Source: an uncultured Eubacteriales bacterium
GTDB lineage: Bacteria; Bacillota; Clostridia; Christensenellales; CAG-138
Length of the DNA: 38,181 nucleotides
NCBI GenBank assembly: GCA_902787375.1
Contig: CADAGD010000014.1
Span: 1 to 38,181, forward strand
Direction: 5' to 3'
Position 1 is the first letter of the stretch. Each line of letters starts with the position of its first letter. The translations under genes and the position numbers were made by a program. Shown one piece after another: positions 1-12,548 of this stretch. The notes beneath the pieces were generated by a model. The model saw nothing but the letters and a program-made list of their open reading frames with translations. It was not told the origin of the DNA and did not search any database.

Positions 1-48
1 GTAGATCCTGCGGCCAATGCCCAGCCGCTCCTCTAATGTGTATTTCAT
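1..48 (-). CDS. Start of a transposase-like HTH protein (partial, runs off left edge)
   Basis: Reading the minus strand, an AGGAGG ribosome-binding site about six bases ahead of an ATG at 48 opens a frame of 16 codons, MKYTLEERLGIGRRIY, that is still open at the window edge. The sequence resembles the N-terminus of small helix-turn-helix OrfA-type proteins of IS3-like elements in clostridia; this is recognition by eye. Only the start is visible, so neither family nor integrity can be confirmed. It lies next to an IS30 element, which fits a patch of accumulated mobile DNA. Confidence 0.5.
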   Translation of the reverse strand, partial: MKYTLEERLGIGRRIY

Positions 49-457
49 GGTAAACCTCCTGTTCACTGCAGAATTCGGTCTGTACTCGGATGCCGTTTTA
101 TCTGTTTCCCATTATACACCATCCTGTACAGTTTTTACCCCCTCCGTGTCCAGTTTTAGTTTACCAGTGCAACCTGCAACACCCTCATTTTACCCGCCAG
201 CCGCGCCGCCAGGTATAACACACTACACCTTTGTTCCAAAGGTCGTGTGCCAAAGGGAGGCGGCTGCCCCTTTGGAAACCCCGCCGGATTTCTCCGAAAC
301 GCCTACCCACACAGATAATCCGTGTAGCCGTGTTTCTCCAAAATCCGAACAATAAACAGGATCTATGCACCGTGCAAATCGTGCATAGCTCCGTTTATTG
401 TCAGCAGCCCGTTTCTCAGTCTGCGTGTAGTTCCTTGTAAACTGACCTAAGGGAATG
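49..457. other. Non-coding stretch between the edge gene and the IS30 element, with one hairpin
   Basis: No convincing gene lies here; the short open frames have no good ribosome-binding site or recognisable product. The one clear structure is an 8-bp perfect hairpin at 363-388 (CTATGCAC and GTGCATAG around a 10-nt loop) with no T-run after it, so it is not an obvious terminator. The stretch is probably the upstream region of the edge gene plus flanking mobile-element debris. Confidence 0.4.
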
Positions 458-472
458 ACTAAATTCCGGTTG
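458..472 (+). repeat. Left terminal inverted repeat of the IS30 element (candidate)
   Basis: ACTAAATTCCGGTTG pairs with the inverted copy at 1861-1875 with one mismatch. It lies 46 bases beyond the transposase stop codon, a typical distance. Confidence 0.6.
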
Positions 473-517
473 ACGGGCAATGTTCTGTTAGCCTGACGGT
501 CGCCTGCAAAGAGTTGT

Positions 518-1795
518 TTATTTGAGGAGATAAGGTTTCAAGACGACCTTATCTTTCTCAATTTTTTGGATACCGAAGGCTTCGAGCCTTGAAAAGAATT
601 CGGGATAGAAGAACTCCGCCGTTTCCAGAGGACTTCTGCCTCCAAGCTTTTCAACGGGAGCGGAATTGAGATGACTCAAAGCAAGATTCAAAGCGTTTTG
701 ATCAACAAGTCCCAACGCCTTGAGATCGGTTCCCTTTGGAAAGAAATAACGAAGCCCGATATGGTTATTTTCAAGAGAACCTTTCTGCCCCGACTGCATA
801 GGATCGCAGAAAAACAATCTTGTACGCCTTGTGCCGTCGCTGTCCGTTTCGATGGCGTCTGCGGCGGTAAATTCTGTACCCCTGTCGGTGAGAAGCACGC
901 AAACATGCTTCCTGAATACATCTTTACCGAGTATGGATTCCAGATGATCTATCCCTCCCTTCATGGAAGCGGCGTCCTTCTTCTCGTGAACGAGGGCAAA
1001 CAACACACCTGTTGAGATAAACTTGAAGGTCTGTATGAAAGGACCGTTCTGCTCATCGTTGTAAACGGTATCCATCTGTGTTACGAGAACATCGGGTTCC
1101 GTTTTGATGAATTCAATATAATCCTTGTATGTGCGTCCGATAAGATACTTTCTGTTCTCACGCTTCTTGTATCCCTTTGACTTTTTCTTGGGGAGCTTTC
1201 TCGATACCTTGCGGCGAAGATCCATTACAGTTATACCACCGATTTCGTGAAACACGTCTGCTTCAATATAGTTATACAGCGTCTTCTCACATATACCCAA
1301 TTCTGGATTAGCGGTAATTATGTGATATGGAGATTGACCTTGCTCCAACAGAGGTTTTATCGTCTTTGCCATTTCTTCGGCTTCGCTTACGGTAAGATTT
1401 ACGCCCTGACGCGAATCGACAAGTTTTTCTTCATATTCCTTTTGAGCCTGCTCCGGAGAATAAGTGTACTTGTTGAAACGACAGCAAGACCATTTTGAAC
1501 ACCCATTGCAGGCTCCGGGAGAACAGTCTCGTCTGTTGCATTTGAACGGGACATAATCGGGACAGCTTAAGACGCAGCTGCGTCCATGTCTGCACTTTTT
1601 ATACGCCGCACATTCAAGCGGCAGTTTAAACTTGTACGACAAAACACGGTGAAGCTTTATCTCCTTGCCTATGGTAGAGTTGTACTTCCCTAAGACGTTA
1701 GCTATCGCAGTCTTTGTGGAACCGTTCCTAATGCCATTCAGGATTATCCGCCTTTCTTCAAGTGTCAGATGGCTGAAAGAGTTGTCAACGCTCAT
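518..1795 (-). CDS. IS30-family transposase
   Basis: The 425-residue protein has an N-terminal helix-turn-helix of the IS30 type (LTLEERRIILNGI near residues 10-22), then a cysteine-rich segment (about residues 62-108, more than ten Cys) typical of a clostridial branch of the family and possibly metal binding. The DDE integrase core follows, with aspartates in MDTVYN and LTDRGTEF and the glutamate in GSLENNH. These residues would catalyse strand transfer of the element. No frameshift or internal stop is seen and the length is normal for this branch. It lies between inverted repeats, so it is an autonomous IS. Confidence 0.92.
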   Translation of the reverse strand: MSVDNSFSHLTLEERRIILNGIRNGSTKTAIANVLGKYNSTIGKEIKLHRVLSYKFKLPLECAAYKKCRHGRSCVLSCPDYVPFKCNRRDCSPGACNGCSKWSCCRFNKYTYSPEQAQKEYEEKLVDSRQGVNLTVSEAEEMAKTIKPLLEQGQSPYHIITANPELGICEKTLYNYIEADVFHEIGGITVMDLRRKVSRKLPKKKSKGYKKRENRKYLIGRTYKDYIEFIKTEPDVLVTQMDTVYNDEQNGPFIQTFKFISTGVLFALVHEKKDAASMKGGIDHLESILGKDVFRKHVCVLLTDRGTEFTAADAIETDSDGTRRTRLFFCDPMQSGQKGSLENNHIGLRYFFPKGTDLKALGLVDQNALNLALSHLNSAPVEKLGGRSPLETAEFFYPEFFSRLEAFGIQKIEKDKVVLKPYLLK

Positions 1796-1836
1796 TTTGA
1801 TACCTGCCTTCCCGGCGACCGACAGCTACTCCTATT

Positions 1837-1926
1837 GTAAAACTTATTTCCGGTTTTGTACAACGGGAATTTAGTGTAAGACTTACTTCCAAACCGACAC
1901 CGTCAGACTGGAAATAAACTTTTCAC
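1837..1926. repeat. Cluster of three related 15-19 nt motifs at the IS right end
   Basis: GTAAAACTTATTTCCGG (1837-1853), GTAAGACTTACTTCC (1876-1890) and an inverted relative, CTGGAAATAAACTTTTCAC (1908-1926), share a GTRARACTTAYTTCC-like core. They straddle the right inverted repeat and continue about 50 bases beyond it toward the gntR promoter. They may be transposase-binding sites or the remains of another element end. Confidence 0.35.
1861..1875 (-). repeat. Right terminal inverted repeat of the IS30 element (candidate)
   Basis: CAACGGGAATTTAGT is the inverted partner of 458-472 and lies 66 bases upstream of the transposase start. Just inside and outside it are related 'acttatttcc'-like motifs (1837-1853, 1876-1890, and inverted at 1908-1926) that could be transposase-binding sites. 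Confidence 0.6.
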
Positions 1927-1967
1927 TTCAGTAATTCAAAATTAGAAAAAACTTTTTATTTGTCGTA

Positions 1968-1996
1968 TTGACAAGGAAAGAAAAATGCTGTATAAT
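1968..1996 (+). promoter_or_regulatory. Sigma-A promoter of the GntR-family gene
   Basis: A perfect TTGACA at 1968-1973, a 17-nt spacer and a perfect TATAAT at 1991-1996 lie 65 bases upstream of the start codon. The promoter is outside the IS30 repeat, so the gene does not depend on the element for expression. Confidence 0.85.
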
Positions 1997-2061
1997 ATAT
2001 AGGAACATTGGGGCTATTGTAAGGTTGATGCCCTAAATACTTACGGAAGTGAGATTATTTT

Positions 2062-2739
2062 ATGAGTACACAACTTAAAGACATCGCTGAAGAAATGCAT
2101 CAAAAATCAATGGCTGCAAGGGACTGGGTATTCCAAGTCATTCGTACTGCCATAATTCGTGGAGTTTTGCCCGGTGGCATGCCCCTTCGTCAGGATGAGA
2201 TTTCGGCGCAGCTTTCTGTCAGTCATATTCCTGTAAGAGAAGCTTTCCGTCAGTTGGATGCGCAGGGTCTTGTCAGGATTTATCCCAACCGCGGTGCAGT
2301 TGTAACAAAGCTTACCAAGGAAGAGCTTGAGAACGCTATGGATACAAGAATCATTCTGGAGCTTGGTGTTCTTCGTGCCGCTGTTCCGCGTATGACCGAT
2401 GAGTGCATTGCCAAGGCCGAGGAGCTTCTTGCTCAGACAGCGGAGGAGAATGATCCCAACAAGCTGGAGGACATGAATCTTCAGTTGCATTTCTCCCTGT
2501 ATGAGGCAGCAGGCAATCCCTACATCCTTCAGCTCATCGAGCAGCTACATGCTAATGTAGACAGGTACATTCGTCCTTATTATACTCCTTCGGAGGCTTA
2601 TGCGCAGTCCGTTGGCGAGCATAGGAATCTCATCGAGGCTTGTCGCAATAAGGATGTCGAGTACGCTTGCGCGATACTGCGCACACATCTTGAGAGAACC
2701 AAAGTTCTGTCTTTGAATTCTCCTCTGCTTGCAGTATAA
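2062..2739 (+). CDS. GntR-family transcriptional regulator, FadR/FCD subgroup
   Basis: The 225-residue protein has an N-terminal winged helix-turn-helix (about residues 20-85, with LRQDEISAQLSVSHIPVREA as the recognition unit) and a C-terminal all-helical FCD ligand domain. Expected FCD metal/ligand histidines are visible: H143 in LHFSLYEAAGN, H187 in GEHRNL and H209 in RTHLE. The usual aspartate of the D-x-x-F-H motif appears to be Asn139. FCD regulators usually sense small organic acids and often control a neighbouring catabolic operon, but no such operon is adjacent here, so the target and ligand are unknown. The gene is monocistronic, between a strong promoter and a hairpin. Confidence 0.93.
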   Translation: MSTQLKDIAEEMHQKSMAARDWVFQVIRTAIIRGVLPGGMPLRQDEISAQLSVSHIPVREAFRQLDAQGLVRIYPNRGAVVTKLTKEELENAMDTRIILELGVLRAAVPRMTDECIAKAEELLAQTAEENDPNKLEDMNLQLHFSLYEAAGNPYILQLIEQLHANVDRYIRPYYTPSEAYAQSVGEHRNLIEACRNKDVEYACAILRTHLERTKVLSLNSPLLAV

Positions 2740-2756
2740 CAAAGAGTGCTATTTGC

Positions 2757-2782
2757 AGCCCCGCAGCTCGAACTGTGGGGCT
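2757..2782 (+). terminator. Putative terminator of the GntR gene
   Basis: A 10-bp GC-rich stem (AGCCCCGCAG with CTGTGGGGCT, one G-U pair) with a 6-nt loop stands 17 bases after the stop codon. The following T-run is weak (tacttgtatt), so termination efficiency is uncertain. Confidence 0.6.
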
Positions 2783-2858
2783 TACTTGTATTATAGCTTA
2801 ATGTCAATAGTGTTGCTATAAGATATTTACAACAATAGAAAGCTAATGAGGTACGGTT

Positions 2859-3332
2859 ATGAAGACGCGACTAGATATAATCAATCCCGACACGTCTTCT
2901 AAAGAAAGCAGACAAAAAGAAACACGAAAAGAAAGAATCATTTTCAGTCTGGAAATTTCTACTTGTAGTTTTATCTTGGAAGAAGATGCAAACATAATAG
3001 ATGAAAAGCACAGATATGATTTGGATCCAGGCAATGCACTAACAGCAATTAATGAACTGGCTTTGTTTTTGAAATATGGCTTACTGGAGAAAAAAGAATC
3101 ATTCTATTTGATTGTTCATAATATTGATTTATATAGTGATGATGAACAAACTGCTTTTTTGGGGCTGGCAAAAGACAGAGGTGGTTATAGCATTGTCGAT
3201 GCTAATACTGTTTGCTCATACATTCCGAAGCTTCCCGATGATATAAGAATTGTCTTTACAATCAGCAACATTGATGCTGCCAAAAAGGTTTTATTACAGC
3301 TCAGAAATCTCGGAAGCAATTTAGTGGAATAA
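2859..3332 (+). CDS. Hypothetical protein, AT-rich orphan
   Basis: The product of 157 residues is not recognised. The base composition is clearly more AT-rich than the neighbouring genes, and codon use differs accordingly. A GAGG motif shortly before the ATG gives a plausible start. The first 30 residues are highly charged. A later stretch, FYLIVHNIDLYSDDEQ (about residues 87-102), followed by DIRIVFTISN, faintly recalls the Walker B and sensor strands of AAA-type ATPases, but there is no Walker A, so any such link would be to a degenerate or partial domain. With an IS30 element nearby, lateral acquisition is likely. The gene is bounded by hairpins and stands alone. Confidence 0.65.
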   Translation: MKTRLDIINPDTSSKESRQKETRKERIIFSLEISTCSFILEEDANIIDEKHRYDLDPGNALTAINELALFLKYGLLEKKESFYLIVHNIDLYSDDEQTAFLGLAKDRGGYSIVDANTVCSYIPKLPDDIRIVFTISNIDAAKKVLLQLRNLGSNLVE

Positions 3333-3352
3333 AGTGTTTTTTTATAAGACAA

Positions 3353-3375
3353 TTCCCCCGGCGACGCCGGGGGAA
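3353..3375. terminator. Hairpin between convergent genes, probable bidirectional terminator
   Basis: A 10-bp stem (TTCCCCCGGC with GCCGGGGGAA) closed by a 3-nt loop lies between the orphan gene (plus) and the end of the six-gene minus-strand operon. T-rich sequence follows on the plus side; on the minus side the tail is mixed. Confidence 0.75.
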
Positions 3376-3401
3376 AACTTTATTATATGGATTTTTGAGA
3401 C

Positions 3402-4373
3402 TCAAGCCTTATAAATCTCATCCGCCTCCGGCGGATCGACAAGCACTCCGTCGCCCGTTCTGACTTCACCGCCATTGGTGTTTACGGCTTTGCCTATAAC
3501 GGCGGCGGCGATGCCCATGGATTTGAGGTCGGCACATAGCTTTGCGCCGTCCTCGCAGGCTATGAGCATACTTCCGCTTGATATGAGCTTATAGGGGTTA
3601 ATGCCATAATGCTCACAGAGCTTTTTGGTTATGGGATGCAGGGGAATGCGGTTGATATCGAACTCGATGCCGACATTTGACGCCGTACTCATCTCCCAAA
3701 GCGCGCCGAATATGCCGCCCTCGGTGACGTCGTGCATGGCGGAAGCTCCGTGCTTTGCGGCATACAGCCCTTCGCGGACGACGGTTGTTTCGTTGACGAA
3801 TGAATGAACCGTATCCATCTCGGCGTCGGAGAGCAGACGGCAATCATCGGGGAGCTTGTCCGCAAGTATTATGGCTCCTTCAAGTCCTGCGTGCTTTGTC
3901 ATAACGACGTCGTCGCCGATGCGCATGCCCTTTGGCGTTATGAGCGAATCTCCAACAGGCTGAGCGATAACCGTCGCACAGGTGACTATGCGGGTGACCG
4001 CTGCGGTTATCTCGGTATGACCGCCGATTATGTCAACATTCGCGCTTGCGGCTGCCTCGACAATCTCATCGGCAACCGAGCCGACCTCGTCTTCGGTGAC
4101 GTCGGGGGGGAGGAGGAGAGTTACCATAAGTCCTATGGGCTCCGCGCCGGATGCGGCGGCGTCATTGCAGGATACGTTTACGGTCAATCTGCCTATGCCG
4201 GATTCAGCAGCGGTTATGGGGTCGCAGGAAAGTATCGCAAGCCCGTTTTTTACGCTTACGGCGGTGCAATCGACGCCTATGCTCGGAGCGCATACGACCT
4301 CTTTCCTTGTGTGCCGCAGCTTGGAGAGGATAAGCCTGTCAAGCTGTTCGTTTGTAAGTTTCCCTATTCTCAT
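3402..4373 (-). CDS. AIR synthase-related (HypE/PurM-fold) protein
   Basis: The 323-residue protein belongs to the PurM/AIR synthase superfamily, ATP-using enzymes that include HypE, ThiL, SelD and PurM. Family marks are an N-terminal GVDCTAVS strand in place of the usual G-E-D-A, the central IIGGHTEIT motif, and the C-terminal-domain motif MHDVTEGGIFGAL. HypE ends in a conserved Cys that carries the thiocarbamate; this protein ends without such a cysteine, so it is unlikely to be a hydrogenase maturation enzyme. Its substrate is unknown. It starts 9 bases after the ligA stop with a GAGG site, making it the last gene of the iorA-to-ligA operon. Confidence 0.85.
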   Translation of the reverse strand: MRIGKLTNEQLDRLILSKLRHTRKEVVCAPSIGVDCTAVSVKNGLAILSCDPITAAESGIGRLTVNVSCNDAAASGAEPIGLMVTLLLPPDVTEDEVGSVADEIVEAAASANVDIIGGHTEITAAVTRIVTCATVIAQPVGDSLITPKGMRIGDDVVMTKHAGLEGAIILADKLPDDCRLLSDAEMDTVHSFVNETTVVREGLYAAKHGASAMHDVTEGGIFGALWEMSTASNVGIEFDINRIPLHPITKKLCEHYGINPYKLISSGSMLIACEDGAKLCADLKSMGIAAAVIGKAVNTNGGEVRTGDGVLVDPPEADEIYKA

Positions 4374-4382
4374 TTTTTTGCC

Positions 4383-8648
<4,266 letters not shown>

Positions 8649-8652
<4 letters not shown>

Positions 8653-9827
8653 TTTCTAAACTCTTTTATAGCATTTTCAAGTCGGATAAGCGCATTCTCA
8701 AGCAGGGATTTGGGCATGGCTAAATTCCATCTGCGGAAGCCCTCGCCGTTTTTCCCGTATAAGAAGCCGTCATTGTCCGCAATGCGGGCTTTGCTGACAA
8801 TAAACTCGGAAAGCTCCTTATGGTCGCGGCTGATGCTCCTCATATCTATCCAAGCAAGGTATGTTCCCTCGGCCCTTGTCACGGTAAGCTCCGGGAGCCT
8901 GCTTTCCATAAAGCCGTAAAGATAATCATAATTGTCCTGAATGACGCTTATAAGCTCATCAAGCCAATCGGCGCATTCGTTGTAGGCGGCTATAGTCGCC
9001 CATCTTGCTATGTAGGGAACGCATCCGCAGCCGTCCATATGCGCCCGCTGTGAGAATTTTTCACGCAGCGTATCGTTCGGAATGAATATGTTCGAGCATG
9101 AAAGCCCGGCAAGGTTGAATGTTTTCGATACAGCGGTGCAAATAACGCAGTTGTCGGCGGCACCGGGAATGTTGGCGAATACGGTATGCGTATTTCCGGG
9201 CATTATAATATCATTATGGATCTCGTCGCTTATGACCAGGACACCGTTGCGTGCGGCTATATCCGCAACCCTTTGAAGCTCGCTCTGCGTCCAAACCCTG
9301 CCAACGGGGTTGTGGGGACTGCATAGCAGCATGAGCTTGACATTCGGCCGGGCGCACTTTTGCTCCAGATCGTCAAAGTCCATCTCATATCGACCGTTAA
9401 CATTGATGAGGGGGTTATCGACGACTATCCTTCCGTTATCCGTAATGGCACCGAAGAAGGGCGTATAGACGGGGGACTGGATTATAACGGCGTCCCCAAC
9501 CTCGGTGAACGCCCGCACGGCTATACCGAGTGCCTGAACTATGCCGTTTGTGACAACATACCATTCGTCCTTTACGTCCCAGTTGTGGCGCGTTTTCTGC
9601 CAATGCTTTATGGCGTCAAGATATGCTTTGTCAGGCCCCGTGTAGCCGTAGCAGCCGTGATTCGCGGCGCGGCAGACTGCCTCGTTGACTTGGGGAGGGG
9701 CTGAGAACTCCATGTCGGCAATCGTCATGGGTACAATGCCCGAACCCCTCAGGGGTTCGGGCATGAAATGATACTTATAAGCACCGGTATTGCTCCGGTC
9801 GATTATGGTTGTGAAATCGTATTTCAT
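8649..9827 (-). CDS. MalY/PatB-type PLP aminotransferase or C-S lyase
   Basis: The 392-residue fold-type I PLP enzyme carries the cofactor lysine at K235 in AVSKTFNLAG, the PLP phosphate and ring-contact motifs (VTNGIVQAL, SPHNPVGRVW, SDEIHNDI) and a C-terminal arginine region (GFRRWNLA). Relatives are cystathionine beta-lyases (PatB/MalY) and aromatic or branched aminotransferases. It overlaps iorB by TGATG and pcrA by ATGA, so it belongs to the iorAB operon. That neighbourhood suggests, as inference, that it makes the 2-oxo acids used by IorAB by deaminating amino acids. A 29-nt near-perfect palindrome lies inside its coding sequence near the N-terminus. Confidence 0.85.
9736..9764. repeat. 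29-nt near-perfect palindrome inside the aminotransferase gene
   Basis: ATGCCCGAACCCCT and its exact inverted copy flank a single central base. In the minus-strand gene it encodes MPEPLRGSGI near residues 22-31. A 14-bp perfect stem within a coding region could form a strong mRNA hairpin or be a protein-binding site; it has no T-run and should not act as a classical terminator. Confidence 0.6.
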
Positions 9828-10396
9828 CAGTAATTGAAACCTCTTTCAAACGCCTTGATGTTGACGTCGAGGAATTTGGGTTTTACGCAAAACTCGATAG
9901 CCTTTTTCCATTCATCCTCGGAGAAGGGGAGAGTCTTTGCGAGAACGCCTAAAAGAACGACGTTGGACGCTTTGAATGTTCCGCATTCATGGGCAATATC
10001 AACAGCATTTATCTCAACCGTCTTGCAGGCGGCTCTCGCACGCTCAAGGCAGTTTGTGGGATACTCGGCTGCGCCTGTGATTACGGGCATCGGAAGTATC
10101 TCCTGAGTGTTGATAATCATTGTGCCGCCTTCCTTCATGTAAGGCAGAGCGCGAACGGCTTCGAGGTTTTCAAACGCCAATACGACGTCGGCCTGTCCCT
10201 GCTCGACTATGGAGGAGTAGAGGGGCTTGTCGTTTGAGATACGGACATAAGTTACAACGCTTCCGCCGCGCTGACTCATTCCGTGAACTTCGCTTACACG
10301 AACATCATAACCGTTGTTCATGGCAAGCTGACCGAGTATTTTACTGGCAAGGAGCGTACCCTGTCCGCCCACGCCGACTATAACGATGTTGAACAT
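9827..10396 (-). CDS. iorB: Indolepyruvate:ferredoxin oxidoreductase beta subunit
   Basis: The 189-residue protein is the gamma-like catalytic partner in the 2-oxoacid:ferredoxin oxidoreductase family. It opens with the VGVGGQGTLLASKIL motif and continues with EVHGMSQRGGSV, both characteristic. With IorA it oxidatively decarboxylates aryl pyruvates to acyl-CoA, passing electrons to ferredoxin in the cytoplasm. A GGGAGGT site precedes the ATG. It begins 15 bases after iorA and overlaps the next gene by TGATG, so the three are certainly co-transcribed. Confidence 0.95.
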   Translation of the reverse strand: MFNIVIVGVGGQGTLLASKILGQLAMNNGYDVRVSEVHGMSQRGGSVVTYVRISNDKPLYSSIVEQGQADVVLAFENLEAVRALPYMKEGGTMIINTQEILPMPVITGAAEYPTNCLERARAACKTVEINAVDIAHECGTFKASNVVLLGVLAKTLPFSEDEWKKAIEFCVKPKFLDVNIKAFERGFNY

Positions 10397-10411
10397 AAAT
10401 ACCTCCCTTTC

Positions 10412-12145
10412 TTATTCAGCGGAGTGCAGAGCGCCGAAATGGCAGAGCTGACCGCACATGCCGCAGCCAACACACTGAGTGGGATCAATCCTGACGCCCT
10501 TCTCCATCTTTATGATGGCAGGACATCCGACCTTTAAGCACATGCCGCAGCCGACACACTTGTCGGGATCGTTGACAAAGGGCTTGTTGGTCTGCTTGAT
10601 GATGAGAGCGCAGGGACGGCGGCTGATGACAACGGAAAGACCGTCGCGCTCGACCTCTTCCTTGAGAACCTTTTCGGTTTCCTTGAGGTCAAACGGATCG
10701 ATTATCCTTACGGAAGCTACGCCCATTGCCTCACAGAGCTTGACTATATCGAGCTGAGTTGTGGGTTCGCCGTGAATATCGAAACCGTTGGCGGGATTGT
10801 TCTGATGACCTGTCATGCCGGTGATGGAGTTGTCGGCGATTATGACAGTACCGACAGAGCGGTTGTACGCCATGTTGAGAAGTCCGGTCATACCGCTGTG
10901 GCAGAATGTGGAGTCGCCGAGAACCGCAACAGTACGCTTTGCCTGCTCGGTACCTCTTGCCTTTTCCATGCCGTGCGCCATACCGATGGAAGCACCCATG
11001 CAAACGCAGGTATCAACTCCGCTGAGGGGAGGCAGTGCGCCAAGGGTGTAGCAGCCAATGTCGGAACATACCGTGAGCTTGAGCTTGCCAAGCACATGGT
11101 ACAGACCGCGATGCGGGCAGCCGGGACAGAGTACGGGAGGACGGTTGGGGATGTCGGTCGTGTTCATGGGGCCGACAGGTTCAGCTCCGAGGAATTTTTC
11201 CTCGATCTTGTGCATGAAGAGTTCGCCCTGAACACCGGTCTTGTCCTTACCGGAGCAGGCAATACCCCAGCTCTTTATAGTATCCTCATAGAAGGGCTCC
11301 ATGTCCTCGATTACATAGAGCGTTTCAACACCGGCGGCAAACTCCTCTATGAGCTTGCGGGGCATGGGATAGGCAAGACCGAGCTTCAGGACGGAAGCGT
11401 CCGGCATGGCCTCCTTAACATAGTTGTATGCCGCACCGGAGGTTATGACGCCAACCTTGCGGTCAGCCCATTCAATACGGTTTATGGGAAGGCTTGAAGC
11501 ATCCTCGGCAAGCTTTATTTCACGCGCCTCGACGTACTTGTGACGGCTTATCATGTTTGCCGGCATGGAAACGTATTTCTTTATATCCTTCTTATACTCG
11601 CGCAGTTCGGGAAGCTCTCTTTCGCCTATTTCGACGAGCGTGCGGGCATGAGCTATACGAGTGGTCAGACGAAGAATAACGGGTGTGTCATACTTTTCGC
11701 TGATCTCGTAGGCAAGCTTCATGAAGTCCTTGCATTCCTGGCTGTTTGAGGGATCAAGACATGGAGCGTGGGATGCGCGGGCGAGAAGCCTTGTATCCTG
11801 CTCATTCTGAGATGAGTGCATTCCGGGATCGTCGGCAACGATAACAACCATTCCCGCGTTTATACCGGTATATGTTGCTGTGAAGAAGGGATCCGCCGCG
11901 ACATTAAGACCGACATGCTTCATACATGCCATGCTGCGTGCGCCGCTGACCGCTGCGCCGAGAGCAACCTCGACAGCAACCTTCTCGTTCGGAGCCCATT
12001 CTGAGTAGATTTCCTTGTAGTTAGCGATATTCTCGTTAATTTCCGTACTGGGGGTTCCGGGGTATGCGCTGGAAACGCGAACGCCTGCTTCGTATGCGCC
12101 CCTGGCAATAGCTTCATTGCCAAGCATAAGCTGTTTCAAGATCAT
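10412..12145 (-). CDS. iorA: Indolepyruvate:ferredoxin oxidoreductase alpha subunit
   Basis: The 577-residue protein carries a pyrimidine-binding domain (SSAYPGTPSTE, near residue 26), a thiamine-diphosphate domain with GDSTFCHSGMTGL, and two C-terminal [4Fe-4S] motifs (CVGCGMCLKVGCP and CVGCGMCGQLC). It is a key enzyme of amino-acid fermentation in anaerobes. The ATG at 12145 lies only three bases after GGAGG in AAGGAGGTAA; a TTG at 12139 has nine-base spacing and gives MKQLMLGNEA, closer to the usual family start, so the real start may be there. It is the first gene of the six-gene operon. Confidence 0.95.
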   Translation of the reverse strand: MILKQLMLGNEAIARGAYEAGVRVSSAYPGTPSTEINENIANYKEIYSEWAPNEKVAVEVALGAAVSGARSMACMKHVGLNVAADPFFTATYTGINAGMVVIVADDPGMHSSQNEQDTRLLARASHAPCLDPSNSQECKDFMKLAYEISEKYDTPVILRLTTRIAHARTLVEIGERELPELREYKKDIKKYVSMPANMISRHKYVEAREIKLAEDASSLPINRIEWADRKVGVITSGAAYNYVKEAMPDASVLKLGLAYPMPRKLIEEFAAGVETLYVIEDMEPFYEDTIKSWGIACSGKDKTGVQGELFMHKIEEKFLGAEPVGPMNTTDIPNRPPVLCPGCPHRGLYHVLGKLKLTVCSDIGCYTLGALPPLSGVDTCVCMGASIGMAHGMEKARGTEQAKRTVAVLGDSTFCHSGMTGLLNMAYNRSVGTVIIADNSITGMTGHQNNPANGFDIHGEPTTQLDIVKLCEAMGVASVRIIDPFDLKETEKVLKEEVERDGLSVVISRRPCALIIKQTNKPFVNDPDKCVGCGMCLKVGCPAIIKMEKGVRIDPTQCVGCGMCGQLCHFGALHSAE

Positions 12146-12548
12146 TTACCTCCTTGATAATGTTGGCAGCTTCATTACTGCTTGAATCTCTTTAATTATA
12201 ATGTAAAAAAGGGCGTAAATACAGTATATTCACTAATATATTTAAAGATGAACGCAAATACTGAATGAGAACGGTTTTTTAGCAGATGCTGATCAACACG
12301 TTTGAGTTCAAAAGTGATAACCCTGCGACCAAAGGGAGCCGCACAGGTCAGCGTGTACGCGCCGCGATAGGCGCGGAACTTCGGAAAACCAAGCGGGATT
12401 TACCGCCCCTGCGAGAAATATCCCCGCAATTTTGAAAAAAATGCCAAAGCAGAGCGGTGAAAATTTAAGAAACGTATGTTTTAAATCGACGGTTTTCAAA
12501 GACGATAGTTAATCGTTGCCTGCTAATATGATAAATATGGAGGTAAAA
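12146..12548. other. Intergenic region between divergent iorA and germination operons
   Basis: About 400 bases separate the two start codons. On the minus strand a TATAAT-like hexamer lies near 12200 and may serve iorA, but its -35 is poor. A 6-bp GC hairpin, CGCGCC/GGCGCG, sits at 12358-12375. No convincing gene is present. A forespore (sigma-G) promoter would be expected ahead of the germination genes, but I could not identify a clear match. The ribosome-binding site for the first germination gene is GGAGG at 12539-12543. Confidence 0.4.

Larger units (their letters stand above)
458..1875 (-). mobile_element. IS30-family insertion sequence
   Basis: The element of about 1.4 kb consists of one transposase gene on the minus strand between imperfect 15-bp terminal inverted repeats: ACTAAATTCCGGTTG at 458-472 and CAACGGGAATTTAGT at 1861-1875, matching at 14 of 15 positions. 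The size and single-gene layout are normal for IS30. No short target duplication is visible immediately outside the repeats, so the exact ends are uncertain by a few bases. The transposase frame is intact, so the element may still be active. Confidence 0.7.

Noticed and set aside
223..480. 85-codon minus-strand frame between the edge gene and the IS
   Set aside because: It crosses the IS terminal repeat, has no recognisable product and no good ribosome-binding site.
3402..4373. HypE hydrogenase maturation factor
   Set aside because: The C-terminal cysteine needed for HypE chemistry is absent and no other hyp genes are present.
12308..12499. 63-codon minus-strand frame in the ior/ger intergenic region
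   Set aside because: Low-complexity, no ribosome-binding site, and no similarity I recognise.
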